DNA of 10,780 bases from Comamonadaceae bacterium (GCA_947458305.1 CANGZO010000063.1:1-10780); one strand, 5' to 3'; positions 1 to 6,680 are shown, numbered from the stretch's first letter. Notes: generated by a model from the sequence alone, not told the origin. Program-made: numbers and translations.

Positions 1-79
1 CCGCCAGCATGCGCGCCGTGCCTTCGCCCAAGCCCGATGCGCCGCCGGTGACGATGAAAACTTTGCCTTGAATGTCCAT
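1..79 (-). CDS. SDR-family 3-hydroxyacyl-CoA dehydrogenase (N-terminal part only)
   Basis: Only the first 26 codons are inside the window; the gene runs off the left edge. The start is ATG at 79-77 on the minus strand, preceded by AGGAG six bases upstream. The visible protein begins MDIQGKVFIVTGGASGLGEG and shows the short-chain dehydrogenase NAD(P)-binding glycine motif (TGGASGLG, residues 11-18) directly after the first beta strand. This N-terminus is typical of type II 3-hydroxyacyl-CoA dehydrogenases (HSD17B10-like), which oxidise 3-hydroxyacyl-CoA in fatty acid or branched-chain amino acid breakdown. The SDR assignment is seen in the sequence; the acyl-CoA substrate is inferred from resemblance. 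It is divergent from the cfa gene and has a palindromic operator-like element just upstream. Confidence 0.75.
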   Translation of the reverse strand, partial: MDIQGKVFIVTGGASGLGEGTARMLA

Positions 80-97
80 GTTCAACTCCTGAATTTG

Positions 98-120
98 ATT
101 GACGTTACGTCAACGTCAAT
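98..120. promoter_or_regulatory. Palindromic operator-like element between SDR gene and cfa
   Basis: A perfect 9-bp inverted repeat, ATTGACGTT and AACGTCAAT, is separated by the 5-nt spacer ACGTC. ACGT occurs three times within the element (102-105, 107-110, 113-116). It ends 18 bases upstream of the SDR start codon, and a CATAAT hexamer (124-119, minus strand) that could be a -10 box overlaps its edge, though no good -35 was found. The position fits a repressor operator for the SDR gene. ACGT-core palindromes are used by acyl-CoA catabolism regulators of the MerR and TetR families (LiuR-type). The palindrome is seen; the regulator is an inference. Confidence 0.55.
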
Positions 121-297
121 TATGCACAGATGGCCTGCGCAAAAGGACGCCATGCACCCGATCCATTCCGCCAAGCCTTACCGAGAACACGGTACAGGGC
201 TACCGGCTTTGCTGAATGGATCTGGGCCGAGAGACGGCCTAGCATGGACAAGACCACGGGCCACCGGTCCGGGCGGGTGCATCAACAGGAGAACCGG

Positions 298-1473
298 ATG
301 GCCATTGAGCTCAATTGGGACAAAAACGAAACGGCTTTGTTGCACACCGACAGCAACTGGCGGCGCGCCTGTGATTTGTTGGCCACGGCCGATATACGGG
401 TCGGTGGCGGCAGGCCTTGGGACATGCGGGTGCACCACCCAGACACCTTTGACCGCATCTTGACGCGCGGCAGTTTGGGTTTGGGCGAAAGCTACATGGA
501 TGGCTGGTGGGACTGCGACCAGGTGGACGAGTTCATCACCCGCATCCTCAGGGCGCGGCTGGACGAGCAAGTGGGCCGAGCGGGTTGGTTGTGGGCGTCG
601 CTCAAGGCCCGTTTGACCAACTTGCAATCTCCCCACCGGGCTTGGCAGGTGGGCGAGCTGCATTACGACTTGGGCAACGATTTGTACGAAGCCATGCTGG
701 ACCCGTCCATGGCTTACAGCTGCGGTTATTGGCCGCTGGCGCAAACCCTGACGCAGGCGCAAGAGGCCAAGCTGGACCTGATTTGCCAAAAGCTGCAACT
801 CCAGCCGGGCATGACGCTGTTGGACATTGGCTGCGGTTGGGGCAGCTTGATGTTTCACGCGGCCCGGCATTACCGGGTGCAGTGTGTGGGGCTGACCATC
901 TCCAAAGAGCAAGCCCGACTGGGCGCGCAAAAAGCGCGTGACTTGCAGGTGCGTTTTGAGCTGGCCGACTACCGGCAGTTCAACCCGCAGGGTGATCAGC
1001 GCTTTGACCGTGTCGCTTCAATCGGCATGTTTGAGCATGTGGGGCACAAAAACTACCGCGCTTACTTCGACATGGCCCGGCGTTGCCTGAGGGACGACGG
1101 CTTGTTTTTGCTGCACACCATCGGCAAAAACCGGGCCGGTGCGGGCATTGACCCGTGGATTGAAAAATACATCTTCCCCAACGGCGTGCTGCCTTCGGCC
1201 GCAGAAATCGCCTATTACAGCGAAGAAGACTTCGTCATGGAAGATTGGCACAACTTTGGCGAGGACTATGACAAAACCCTGATGGCCTGGCATGCGCACT
1301 TTGAAGCGGCTTGGCCTGCGCTGAAGGACCGCTATGGCGAGCGTTTTTACCGCATGTGGCGCTACTACCTGCTGTGCTGTGCGGGGACTTTTCGGGCCCG
1401 CGACAACCAGTTGTGGCAGGTGGTGCTGTCGCCCAATGGGCGGGCAGGGGGTTACCGAAGGCCGCTGATGTGA
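298..1473 (+). CDS. cfa: Cyclopropane-fatty-acyl-phospholipid synthase
   Basis: The enzyme transfers a methylene group from S-adenosylmethionine to the cis double bond of membrane phospholipid acyl chains, forming cyclopropane fatty acids, usually late in growth or under acid and solvent stress. The protein is 391 aa (E. coli Cfa is 382). The SAM-binding motif DIGCGWG is at residues 176-182, and the substrate-domain signature YDLGNDLYEAMLDPSMAYSC precedes it. Equivalents of the E. coli bicarbonate and active-site residues are all present: Cys142, Glu246 (MFEHVG), His273 (LHTIG) and Tyr324 (EDYD). The C-terminus carries the typical AGTFRARDNQLWQ stretch. The frame is open back to 130, but ATG at 298 is chosen because AGGAG (287-291) lies six bases before it; ATG 244 has no ribosome binding site. 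It is followed at 80 bases by a DUF423 gene. No convincing promoter was found upstream. Confidence 0.95.
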   Translation: MAIELNWDKNETALLHTDSNWRRACDLLATADIRVGGGRPWDMRVHHPDTFDRILTRGSLGLGESYMDGWWDCDQVDEFITRILRARLDEQVGRAGWLWASLKARLTNLQSPHRAWQVGELHYDLGNDLYEAMLDPSMAYSCGYWPLAQTLTQAQEAKLDLICQKLQLQPGMTLLDIGCGWGSLMFHAARHYRVQCVGLTISKEQARLGAQKARDLQVRFELADYRQFNPQGDQRFDRVASIGMFEHVGHKNYRAYFDMARRCLRDDGLFLLHTIGKNRAGAGIDPWIEKYIFPNGVLPSAAEIAYYSEEDFVMEDWHNFGEDYDKTLMAWHAHFEAAWPALKDRYGERFYRMWRYYLLCCAGTFRARDNQLWQVVLSPNGRAGGYRRPLM

Positions 1474-1552
1474 GCGTTCAATCCTGGTTCATGGGGCTCA
1501 CAAACGTGCTCCAATGCGCGGGTTCCATTTTTGGCCTTGTGCCCAGCACCCC

Positions 1553-1999
1553 ATGTCCAGCCCGTCTTTTGTTTTTGACTTTGTTACCTCGACCGAAGAC
1601 TGGCCCCCGTCGGCCCGGTGGTTTTTGGTGCTGGGGGCGATCAGCGCCTGCGCCAGCGTGGTCTTCAGCGCCGCCTTCGCGCATTTACCCGTGTTTGCCG
1701 GGGGCGTGCCCATGGCGGTGCAAACCGCTTTGAGTCAGCAGCAATTTCATTCGCTGGGTTTATTGCTCACCGGGCTGGCGCTGCGGGTTTGTGGGGCGTC
1801 GCGATGGCTGCAGGCGGCAGGCTGGCTCATGCTGGTCGGTTTGCTCTTCTTCAGCTTCAACCTGTATGCCCGGCACGTGTTGGCTTGGGATGCCTTGCGC
1901 GCTTTGGTGCCTTGGGGTGGCATGGCTTGGATTTTGGCTTGGCTGGCTTTGGCCGTGGGTTTGGCGCAGGGGAGTGGAAGATTAAATCGACAGTCTTGA
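1553..1999 (+). CDS. DUF423 family small integral membrane protein
   Basis: A 148-aa hydrophobic protein with four predicted membrane spans, at about residues 15-37, 57-76, 82-103 and 113-135. The pattern fits DUF423 (YgdD-like) proteins of the inner membrane: a first helix ending in a short conserved motif (here SAAFAHL), a central QQFHSLGLLLTGLAL helix, a GWLMLVGLLFFSFNLYA helix and a PWGGMAWILAWLAL helix. The family has no established biochemical function. The start is uncertain: ATG 1553 gives a protein beginning just before the first span, while ATG 1514 would add 13 residues; neither has a clear Shine-Dalgarno sequence. It lies 79 bases after cfa on the same strand and could be read through from it. 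Confidence 0.75.
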   Translation: MSSPSFVFDFVTSTEDWPPSARWFLVLGAISACASVVFSAAFAHLPVFAGGVPMAVQTALSQQQFHSLGLLLTGLALRVCGASRWLQAAGWLMLVGLLFFSFNLYARHVLAWDALRALVPWGGMAWILAWLALAVGLAQGSGRLNRQS

Positions 2000-2003
2000 G
2001 TTG

Positions 2004-2040
2004 AAAGCTTTTTCCTATGGGGTTGATAGGAACTACTCAT
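2004..2040 (+). promoter_or_regulatory. OxyR-type binding site upstream of ahpC
   Basis: Four tetrads lie exactly 11 bases apart: AAAG (2004-2007), CTAT (2015-2018), ATAG (2026-2029) and TCAT (2037-2040), each separated by 7 bases. The OxyR consensus is ATAG-N7-CTAT-N7-ATAG-N7-CTAT; the two central tetrads match perfectly, the outer two 3/4 and 2/4. The last tetrad abuts the poor -35 region of the predicted ahpC promoter, as expected for an OxyR-activated promoter. The spacing is seen; binding by OxyR is inferred from the consensus and from the peroxide-defence genes downstream. Confidence 0.8.
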
Positions 2041-2068
2041 GAGTGAAAACCCTAGGGTGCATTATGAT
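2040..2068 (+). promoter_or_regulatory. ahpC promoter, activator-dependent type
   Basis: TATGAT at 2063-2068 matches the sigma70 -10 box in 5 of 6 positions. Seventeen bases upstream, the -35 position reads TGAGTG (2040-2045), which is poor, consistent with dependence on the adjacent OxyR-type site. Transcription would begin near 2075, giving a leader of about 50 bases before ahpC. Confidence 0.6.
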
Positions 2069-2126
2069 TGCGACCAATGAGTTATCTCATTCGATAGTTT
2101 TTATAAACCAACCCAAGGAAATGACC

Positions 2127-2693
2127 GTGTCCTCTTTGATCAATACCCAAGTCCAGCCTTTCAAAACCCAGGCTTTCCACAACGGCAAGTTCGTGCAAGT
2201 GTCCAACGAAACCCTCAAGGGTGAGTGGTCTGTGCTGATTTTCATGCCCGCAGCCTTCACCTTCAACTGCCCCACAGAAATCGAAGACGCGGCTGACAAC
2301 TACGCCGAGTTCCAGAAAGCCGGTGCCGAGGTCTACATCGTGACCACCGACACCCACTTCTCGCACAAAGTCTGGCACGAGACTTCGCCAGCCGTGGGCA
2401 AGGCCAAGTTCCCCCTGGTTGGCGACCCGACACACACCCTGACACGCGCTTTTGGCGTGCACATTGAAGAAGAAGGCCTGGCATTGCGCGGCACCTTCAT
2501 CATCAACCCCGAAGGCATGATCAAGACCGCCGAAGTGCACTCCAACGAGATCGCCCGCGACGTGTCCGAGACCCTGCGCAAGCTCAAAGCCGCTCAGTAC
2601 ACCGCCGCCAACCCCGGCCAAGTGTGCCCAGCCAAGTGGAAAGAAGGTGCCAAGACTTTGGCTCCATCCATCGACCTGGTCGGCAAGATCTAA
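2127..2693 (+). CDS. ahpC: Alkyl hydroperoxide reductase subunit C (typical 2-Cys peroxiredoxin)
   Basis: AhpC reduces hydrogen peroxide, organic hydroperoxides and peroxynitrite in the cytoplasm and is recharged by AhpF, encoded next. The protein has the AhpC/Prx1 layout from end to end. The peroxidatic Cys48 sits in FTFNCPTE and the resolving Cys167 in the family signature VCPAKWKEG near the C-terminus, which ends SIDLVGKI as in E. coli AhpC. Length is 188 aa with the GTG start at 2127 (E. coli 187). GTG 2127 is preferred because AAGGA (2115-2119) lies seven bases before it and the product then begins (M)SSLINTQ, aligning with E. coli MSLINTK. ATG 2121, giving 190 aa, is possible but has only one base between it and AAGGA. 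The frame extends further upstream, but that part lies in the predicted promoter and leader. Confidence 0.95.
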   Translation: MSSLINTQVQPFKTQAFHNGKFVQVSNETLKGEWSVLIFMPAAFTFNCPTEIEDAADNYAEFQKAGAEVYIVTTDTHFSHKVWHETSPAVGKAKFPLVGDPTHTLTRAFGVHIEEEGLALRGTFIINPEGMIKTAEVHSNEIARDVSETLRKLKAAQYTAANPGQVCPAKWKEGAKTLAPSIDLVGKI

Positions 2694-2702
2694 ATCTCGG
2701 GT

Positions 2703-2756
2703 GCCCTGCTGGTCAGGGCGCTGAGTTCAACGCATGCGGGCCACAAGCCTGCGTGC
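2703..2756 (+). other. Two RNA hairpins in the ahpC-ahpF intergenic region
   Basis: The 160-base gap between ahpC and ahpF holds two stem-loops. The first is GCCCTG (2703-2708), loop CTGGT, CAGGGC (2714-2719). The second is a fully paired 10-bp stem, 2732-2741 with 2747-2756, loop CACAA, including two G-U pairs. Neither is followed by a T-run, so they do not look like complete terminators. They could stabilise the ahpC part of a joint transcript or weaken read-through into ahpF; that role is inferred. No promoter for ahpF alone was recognised in the gap. Confidence 0.5.
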
Positions 2757-2853
2757 CTTGCGCTCAACGTATTCCCCCCAATTTCCCCTGTTCCCGGGCC
2801 TGCGCCACAAGTGCGGGTCCAAGTTCACTGCCCCTTGAAAACCGGAGATCACC

Positions 2854-4446
2854 ATGCTCGACGACACCCTCAAAGCCCAATTGCAGCAATACTTGGGCTT
2901 GCTGCGCCAGCCGATTCGCCTGATTGCCTCGCTGGACGACAGCGAGACGGGCGCCGACATGAAGAGCTTGTTGGAAACCATCGTGGGCCTGTCGGACAAA
3001 GTCAGCTTGGACACCTCGGGTGACGACGCACGCAAGCCGTCTTTTGTGGTGGCCCGCGAAGGCCAGACCACTGGGGTGCGATTTGCTGGCTTGCCGCTCG
3101 GCCACGAGTTCACCTCTTTGGTATTGGCGCTGCTTTGGACTGGTGGTCACCCGCCCAAGGTCGAGGCTGAAGTCATCGACAGCATCAAAACGCTGGAAGG
3201 CAACTTCAATTTCGAGGTTTACATGTCGCTGAGCTGCCACAACTGCCCCGACGTGGTGCAAGCTTTGTCCCTGATGGCCATCGTGAACCCCAAGGTGAAG
3301 ACCGTGGTGATTGAAGGCGGTGCTTTCCAAAAGGAAGTGGAAGAGCGTCAGATCATGGCGGTGCCCATGGTCTTCCTCAACGGCCAAGTGTTCGGTTCAG
3401 GCCGCATGTCGGTCGAGGAAATCGTGGCCAAACTGGACACCAACGCCGGTGAACGTGACGCGGCCAAGCTCACCGCCAAAGACCCCTTTGACGTGTTGAT
3501 CGTCGGCGGCGGTCCTGCTGGTGCGGCCGCAGCCGTGTACGCGGCTCGCAAAGGCATCCGCGTGGGCGTGGCGGCTGAGCGTTTTGGCGGCCAGACCAAT
3601 GACACCATGGCCATCGAAAACTACATCTCTGTCCTCGAGACCGACGGCCCCAAGTTTGCGGCGGCTCTGGAAGCCCAGGTGCGCCACTACGAGGTGGACA
3701 TCATGAATTTGCAACGTGCCGAAAAAATCATCCCGGCGACTGAGCCCGGTGGCCTGATCGAGGTGCAAATGGCCAATGGTGGCTCTTTGAAAGCCCGATC
3801 GGTCATCCTCTCCACCGGGGCCCGGTGGCGCAATGTGAACGTGCCCGGTGAAGCCGAGTACAAAAACAAAGGCGTGGCGTATTGCCCGCACTGCGATGGT
3901 CCGCTGTTCAAGGGCAAGCGCACGGCCGTGATTGGGGGTGGCAACTCCGGCATCGAAGCGGCGATTGACCTGGCGGGCATCGTGGCCCATGTCACGGTGT
4001 TTGAATTTGCCGACCAACTCAAGGCCGATGCGGTGCTGGTGAGCAAGCTCAAGAGCTTGCCCAACGTCACTGTGCACACCAACACCCAAACCACCGAGAT
4101 CACCGGTGCAGACGGCAAGGTCAATGGCATCCGCTACAAAGACCGCACCACGGGCGACGACCATTGGGTCGAGCTCGAAGGGGTGTTCGTGCAAATTGGC
4201 TTGGTGCCCAACACCGAGTTCCTCAAAGGCCATGTGGAGCTGAGCAAATTCGGCGAGATCGTGGTGGACGCCAAAGGCCACACCAATGTGCCCGGTGTGT
4301 TTGCGGCCGGTGACTGCACCACCGTGCCTTACAAGCAAATCGTGATCGCTGCAGGCGAGGGCGCCAAGGCTGCCCTGAGCGCCTTTGACCATTTGATCCG
4401 TTTGCCAGCAGTGCCTGCCATGGTCGCCGAGGCCGTTACGGCTTGA
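2854..4446 (+). CDS. ahpF: Alkyl hydroperoxide reductase subunit F (NADH:AhpC oxidoreductase)
   Basis: AhpF is the cytoplasmic flavoprotein that passes electrons from NADH through FAD and two disulfide centres to AhpC. The protein is 530 aa (E. coli 521). The N-terminal double thioredoxin-fold domain, to about residue 205, carries the redox centre Cys128-His-Asn-Cys131 that reduces AhpC. The thioredoxin-reductase-like part follows: FAD-binding GGGPAG at 218-223, the second redox centre Cys344-Pro-His-Cys347 followed by DG, the NADH-binding GGGNSG at 361-366, and the C-terminal FAD motif VFAAGDC around Asp487. All catalytic cysteines are intact. ATG 2854 has GGAG (2844-2847) six bases upstream. 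It is very likely co-transcribed with ahpC, 160 bases before it, and a terminator follows the stop codon. Confidence 0.95.
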   Translation: MLDDTLKAQLQQYLGLLRQPIRLIASLDDSETGADMKSLLETIVGLSDKVSLDTSGDDARKPSFVVAREGQTTGVRFAGLPLGHEFTSLVLALLWTGGHPPKVEAEVIDSIKTLEGNFNFEVYMSLSCHNCPDVVQALSLMAIVNPKVKTVVIEGGAFQKEVEERQIMAVPMVFLNGQVFGSGRMSVEEIVAKLDTNAGERDAAKLTAKDPFDVLIVGGGPAGAAAAVYAARKGIRVGVAAERFGGQTNDTMAIENYISVLETDGPKFAAALEAQVRHYEVDIMNLQRAEKIIPATEPGGLIEVQMANGGSLKARSVILSTGARWRNVNVPGEAEYKNKGVAYCPHCDGPLFKGKRTAVIGGGNSGIEAAIDLAGIVAHVTVFEFADQLKADAVLVSKLKSLPNVTVHTNTQTTEITGADGKVNGIRYKDRTTGDDHWVELEGVFVQIGLVPNTEFLKGHVELSKFGEIVVDAKGHTNVPGVFAAGDCTTVPYKQIVIAAGEGAKAALSAFDHLIRLPAVPAMVAEAVTA

Positions 4447-4503
4447 CGCGGCTGGCTGAGCCAGTGCTTGGCAGCAGCTTGCTGTGAAGGATCATCTCAG
4501 GTC

Positions 4504-4539
4504 AAAAAGCCCCCTGGTTGAGATCAACCTGGGGGCTTT
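4504..4539. terminator. Bidirectional intrinsic terminator between ahpF and the iron-binding protein gene
   Basis: A long hairpin pairs AAAGCCCCC (4506-4514) with GGGGGCTTT (4531-4539) and, past one T-T mismatch, GGTTG with CAACC around a 4-nt loop. On the minus strand it ends in TTTTT (4508-4504), so it is strongest for the minus-strand gene, whose stop codon is two bases away. On the plus strand it ends in CTTTCATCATT and should also stop ahpF transcripts. Confidence 0.85.
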
Positions 4540-4541
4540 CA

Positions 4542-5594
4542 TCATTTGAAACCCACGCGGTCCAGCATTTGCTGCACCTTGATCTGGTTCATGCCGACTG
4601 TGCTGATGGGTAGCAGTTCGCTTTTGAAGCTGCCGCCGGTCATGGCTTTGAGGGCCGGGTTGTCAAAGGTGACGCCTTTGGCGGCAGGCCATTCATTGTT
4701 GCCGTTGGCAAAGTGGTTTTGGGCAGCGGGGCTGGCCAAGTACTCCAAAAACTGCACCGCGTTGCTGGTGTTTTTGGCGTGGCGTGCCACCGCGCCGCCG
4801 GCCACGTTCATGTGGGTGCCCCAACTGCTTTGGTTGGGAAAGACCACACCGACTTTTTCGGCCACGGCTTTGTCTGCAGGGTTGGGCGACCGCATCATGC
4901 GAGCGAGGTAATAGGTGTTGGTGATGGCCACGCCGCACTCACCCGAAGCCACGCCCCTGATCTGGTCGGTGTCGCCCCCCTTGGGGCTGCGCGCCATGTT
5001 GGCCACCAAGCCCTTGAGCCAGGCCTCGGTGTTTTGCGGTCCCAGGTGCTCGGTCAAAGCCCCAAAAAGACTCAGGTTGTAGGGGTGTGAGCCGCTGCGG
5101 ATGCACAAGCTGCCTCTGAACTTCGGATCGGCCAGTTTTTCATAGCTGTCCACATCGGTTTTGTTGAATTTGACTTTGTCATAGACCACCACGCGTGCGC
5201 GGGTCGACAAGCCAAACCAGGCCGTGCCGCCGTTGTCGGCGGGTTTGGCGCGCAAGTTGGCAGGGATCGCGTCTTCTAGGACTTTGGATTTGATGGGTAA
5301 GAAAAGACCATCGACCTCGGCGCGCCATAAACGCGCCGCATCGACCAACAAGATCACGTCAGCCGGGGAGGCTGCCCCCTCGGCTCTTAGACGGGCGAGA
5401 ATACCGGCATCATCGGCATCCACCCGGTTGATCTTGATACCGGTGGCTTTGGTGAATTCGCTGTACATCACCTCGTCGCTGGGGTAATGACGGGCGGAGT
5501 AGATGTTCAGAACTTTGTCTTGGGCCAGGGTGGACGCCGCAGTCATCAGGCAGGCCAAGCTCAGAATCGTTCTCGAGAAATTCATAGTGGACAT
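4542..5594 (-). CDS. Periplasmic ferric iron ABC transporter substrate-binding protein (FutA/AfuA type)
   Basis: The product should bind Fe(3+) in the periplasm and deliver it to an inner-membrane ABC importer. It is 350 aa. The N-terminus has a signal peptide, hydrophobic at residues 9-22, with likely cleavage after TLA24. The mature protein starts with the family strand VLNIYSARHY, where His36 and Tyr37 correspond to iron ligands of cyanobacterial FutA1. Tyr172 (SHPYN) and the pair Tyr228-Tyr229 (NTYYLAR) match its other three tyrosine ligands. ATG 5594 is chosen; GTG 5597 and ATG 5585 are also possible, and none has a clear ribosome binding site. No permease or ATPase gene is adjacent within the window, so the partners must lie elsewhere. 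A Fur box overlaps the promoter, which supports iron-repressed expression. Confidence 0.9.
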   Translation of the reverse strand: MSTMNFSRTILSLACLMTAASTLAQDKVLNIYSARHYPSDEVMYSEFTKATGIKINRVDADDAGILARLRAEGAASPADVILLVDAARLWRAEVDGLFLPIKSKVLEDAIPANLRAKPADNGGTAWFGLSTRARVVVYDKVKFNKTDVDSYEKLADPKFRGSLCIRSGSHPYNLSLFGALTEHLGPQNTEAWLKGLVANMARSPKGGDTDQIRGVASGECGVAITNTYYLARMMRSPNPADKAVAEKVGVVFPNQSSWGTHMNVAGGAVARHAKNTSNAVQFLEYLASPAAQNHFANGNNEWPAAKGVTFDNPALKAMTGGSFKSELLPISTVGMNQIKVQQMLDRVGFK

Positions 5595-5617
5595 CACGGT
5601 GAATGAATGATGGTGAG

Positions 5618-5646
5618 ATTGTAAATCAAATGCGAATCGTTATCAA
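5618..5646 (-). promoter_or_regulatory. Sigma70 promoter of the ferric-binding protein gene
   Basis: On the minus strand TTGATA (5646-5641) is followed, after exactly 17 bases, by TACAAT (5623-5618), both close to consensus. Transcription would start near 5611, about 17 bases before the ATG. The Fur box covers the -35 box and most of the spacer. Confidence 0.75.
5626..5644. promoter_or_regulatory. Fur box in the divergent control region
   Basis: The 19-bp window matches the classical Fur consensus (GATAATGATAATCATTATC) in 13 positions, including AATC and TTATC on the right. It sits between the -35 and -10 boxes of the ferric-binding protein promoter, so Fur with iron would block that promoter. 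It also lies 20 bases before the start codon of the divergent patatin-like gene and may repress that too. Confidence 0.75.
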
Positions 5647-5663
5647 TAAGATTTGAGGGAAAA

Positions 5664-6632
5664 ATGTTGTCAGCGGAAACAAACAATGAAAATAATCAAT
5701 GCCGGCTGGGTTCTGGCGCGGCTGCTCTGAGGGGTGTTGGGCGATGGACATGGCTGTCGCTGGTGATGGTGCTGGCCGCTTGCAGCAGTGTGCCCAGCAC
5801 GCCGCCCACAACCCCGGGCGCCCCTGTGCCCAGTGTGGAGCGCAAGGAGCTGCGCCTGGGTTTGGCTCTGGGCGGTGGAGCCGCCCGGGGCTTCGCGCAT
5901 GTGGGGGTGATCCAGGTGCTCGAAGAGGCCGGTTTGCGGCCTGCTTTTTTGGTGGGGACTTCTGCAGGCAGTTTGGTGGCCGCTTTGTATGCCAGTGGCA
6001 AGACACCCACCGAGTTGATTCGGGTGGCCGAGAGCATGCAAGAGGCCGAGATCACCGATTGGATGCTGCCCATTTTGAACCGTGGCGCCTTGCGCGGAGA
6101 AGCCCTGGCGCGCTATGTGAACACCCAAGTGGGCGGACGAACGCTGGAGCAAATGAGGATCCCCGTGGGCATTGTGGCCACCGACTTGGGCAATGGCGAT
6201 GTCATCACATTCAGGCGAGGCAACACCGGCGCTGCGGTGCGCGCTTCGAGCGCGGTGCCGGGGGTTTTTCAGCCGGTGCGCTTGGCGGATCGTGAATACG
6301 TGGATGGCGGTTTGGTGTCCCCTGTGCCGGTCCGTCAGACCCGCGAGATGGGGGCCAACTTTGTGATCGCGGTCGACATTTCCAGCGATCCTGAGGGCAA
6401 CCCGTCTGGCGACACGTTTCAGATCCTCATGCAAACCTTTGCCATCATGGGCAAAAGCATCAACCAACTGGCGCTGAAAGATGCCGACTGGGTGGTGCGG
6501 CCAGCTTTGTCAGGCGTGAAAAGCGCCGACTTCAGCGCCCGAATGCGCTCCATCGAGGCGGGCAGAGCCGCCATGCGCGAAGCCTTGCCGGGCCTGAAAG
6601 CGCGCTTGGCCACCTTTGAGGCAGGGCGGTGA
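5664..6632 (+). CDS. Patatin-like phospholipase, predicted lipoprotein
   Basis: A 322-aa member of the bacterial patatin (RssA-like) family of serine acyl hydrolases, which cleave lipid ester bonds with a Ser-Asp dyad. The oxyanion-hole motif GGGAARG is at residues 70-76, the nucleophile elbow GTSAG at 98-102 with Ser100, and the catalytic Asp214 is in DGG (214-216), so the enzyme should be active. The N-terminus has a hydrophobic segment ending in the lipobox LAAC with Cys40, followed by a Pro/Thr-rich linker (43-57), indicating an envelope lipoprotein. The region before the hydrophobic core is long for a lipoprotein (27 residues), and no later standard start codon was found before it. GAGG (5655-5658) precedes ATG 5664 by five bases. 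It is divergent from the iron-binding protein gene and shares its Fur-box region. The natural substrate is unknown. Confidence 0.88.
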   Translation: MLSAETNNENNQCRLGSGAAALRGVGRWTWLSLVMVLAACSSVPSTPPTTPGAPVPSVERKELRLGLALGGGAARGFAHVGVIQVLEEAGLRPAFLVGTSAGSLVAALYASGKTPTELIRVAESMQEAEITDWMLPILNRGALRGEALARYVNTQVGGRTLEQMRIPVGIVATDLGNGDVITFRRGNTGAAVRASSAVPGVFQPVRLADREYVDGGLVSPVPVRQTREMGANFVIAVDISSDPEGNPSGDTFQILMQTFAIMGKSINQLALKDADWVVRPALSGVKSADFSARMRSIEAGRAAMREALPGLKARLATFEAGR

Positions 6633-6650
6633 AGAGGGTCTTGGAAGCAC

Positions 6651-6680
6651 AAAAAAAAGGGCTGATCTGGCGATCAGCCC
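6651..6680 (-). terminator. Intrinsic terminator, minus strand (second of a tandem pair)
   Basis: A perfect 9-bp stem GGGCTGATC / GATCAGCCC (6659-6667 and 6672-6680) with loop TGGC is followed on the minus strand by eight T residues (6658-6651). It faces leftward, as a backup terminator for the phasin transcript. The hairpin also lies 26 bases after the patatin stop codon but has no T-run on the plus strand. Confidence 0.85.

Noticed and set aside
225..239. Small inverted repeat GGCCG-AGAGA-CGGCC before cfa
   Set aside because: Arms of only five GC-rich bases are expected by chance here, and no promoter element lines up with it.
130..297. N-terminal extension of the cfa frame (ATG 130 and ATG 244)
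   Set aside because: No ribosome binding site precedes either codon, while AGGAG precedes ATG 298 and the shorter product fits the family length.
178..930. 250-codon open frame on the minus strand over cfa
   Set aside because: It lies antisense to a well-recognised Cfa protein, has a His/Gln/Pro-rich product with no family resemblance, and is a product of GC-rich codon use.
3397..4392. 331-codon open frame on the minus strand over ahpF
   Set aside because: It is the antisense shadow of the conserved AhpF flavin domains; the His/Gly-rich translation matches no known fold.
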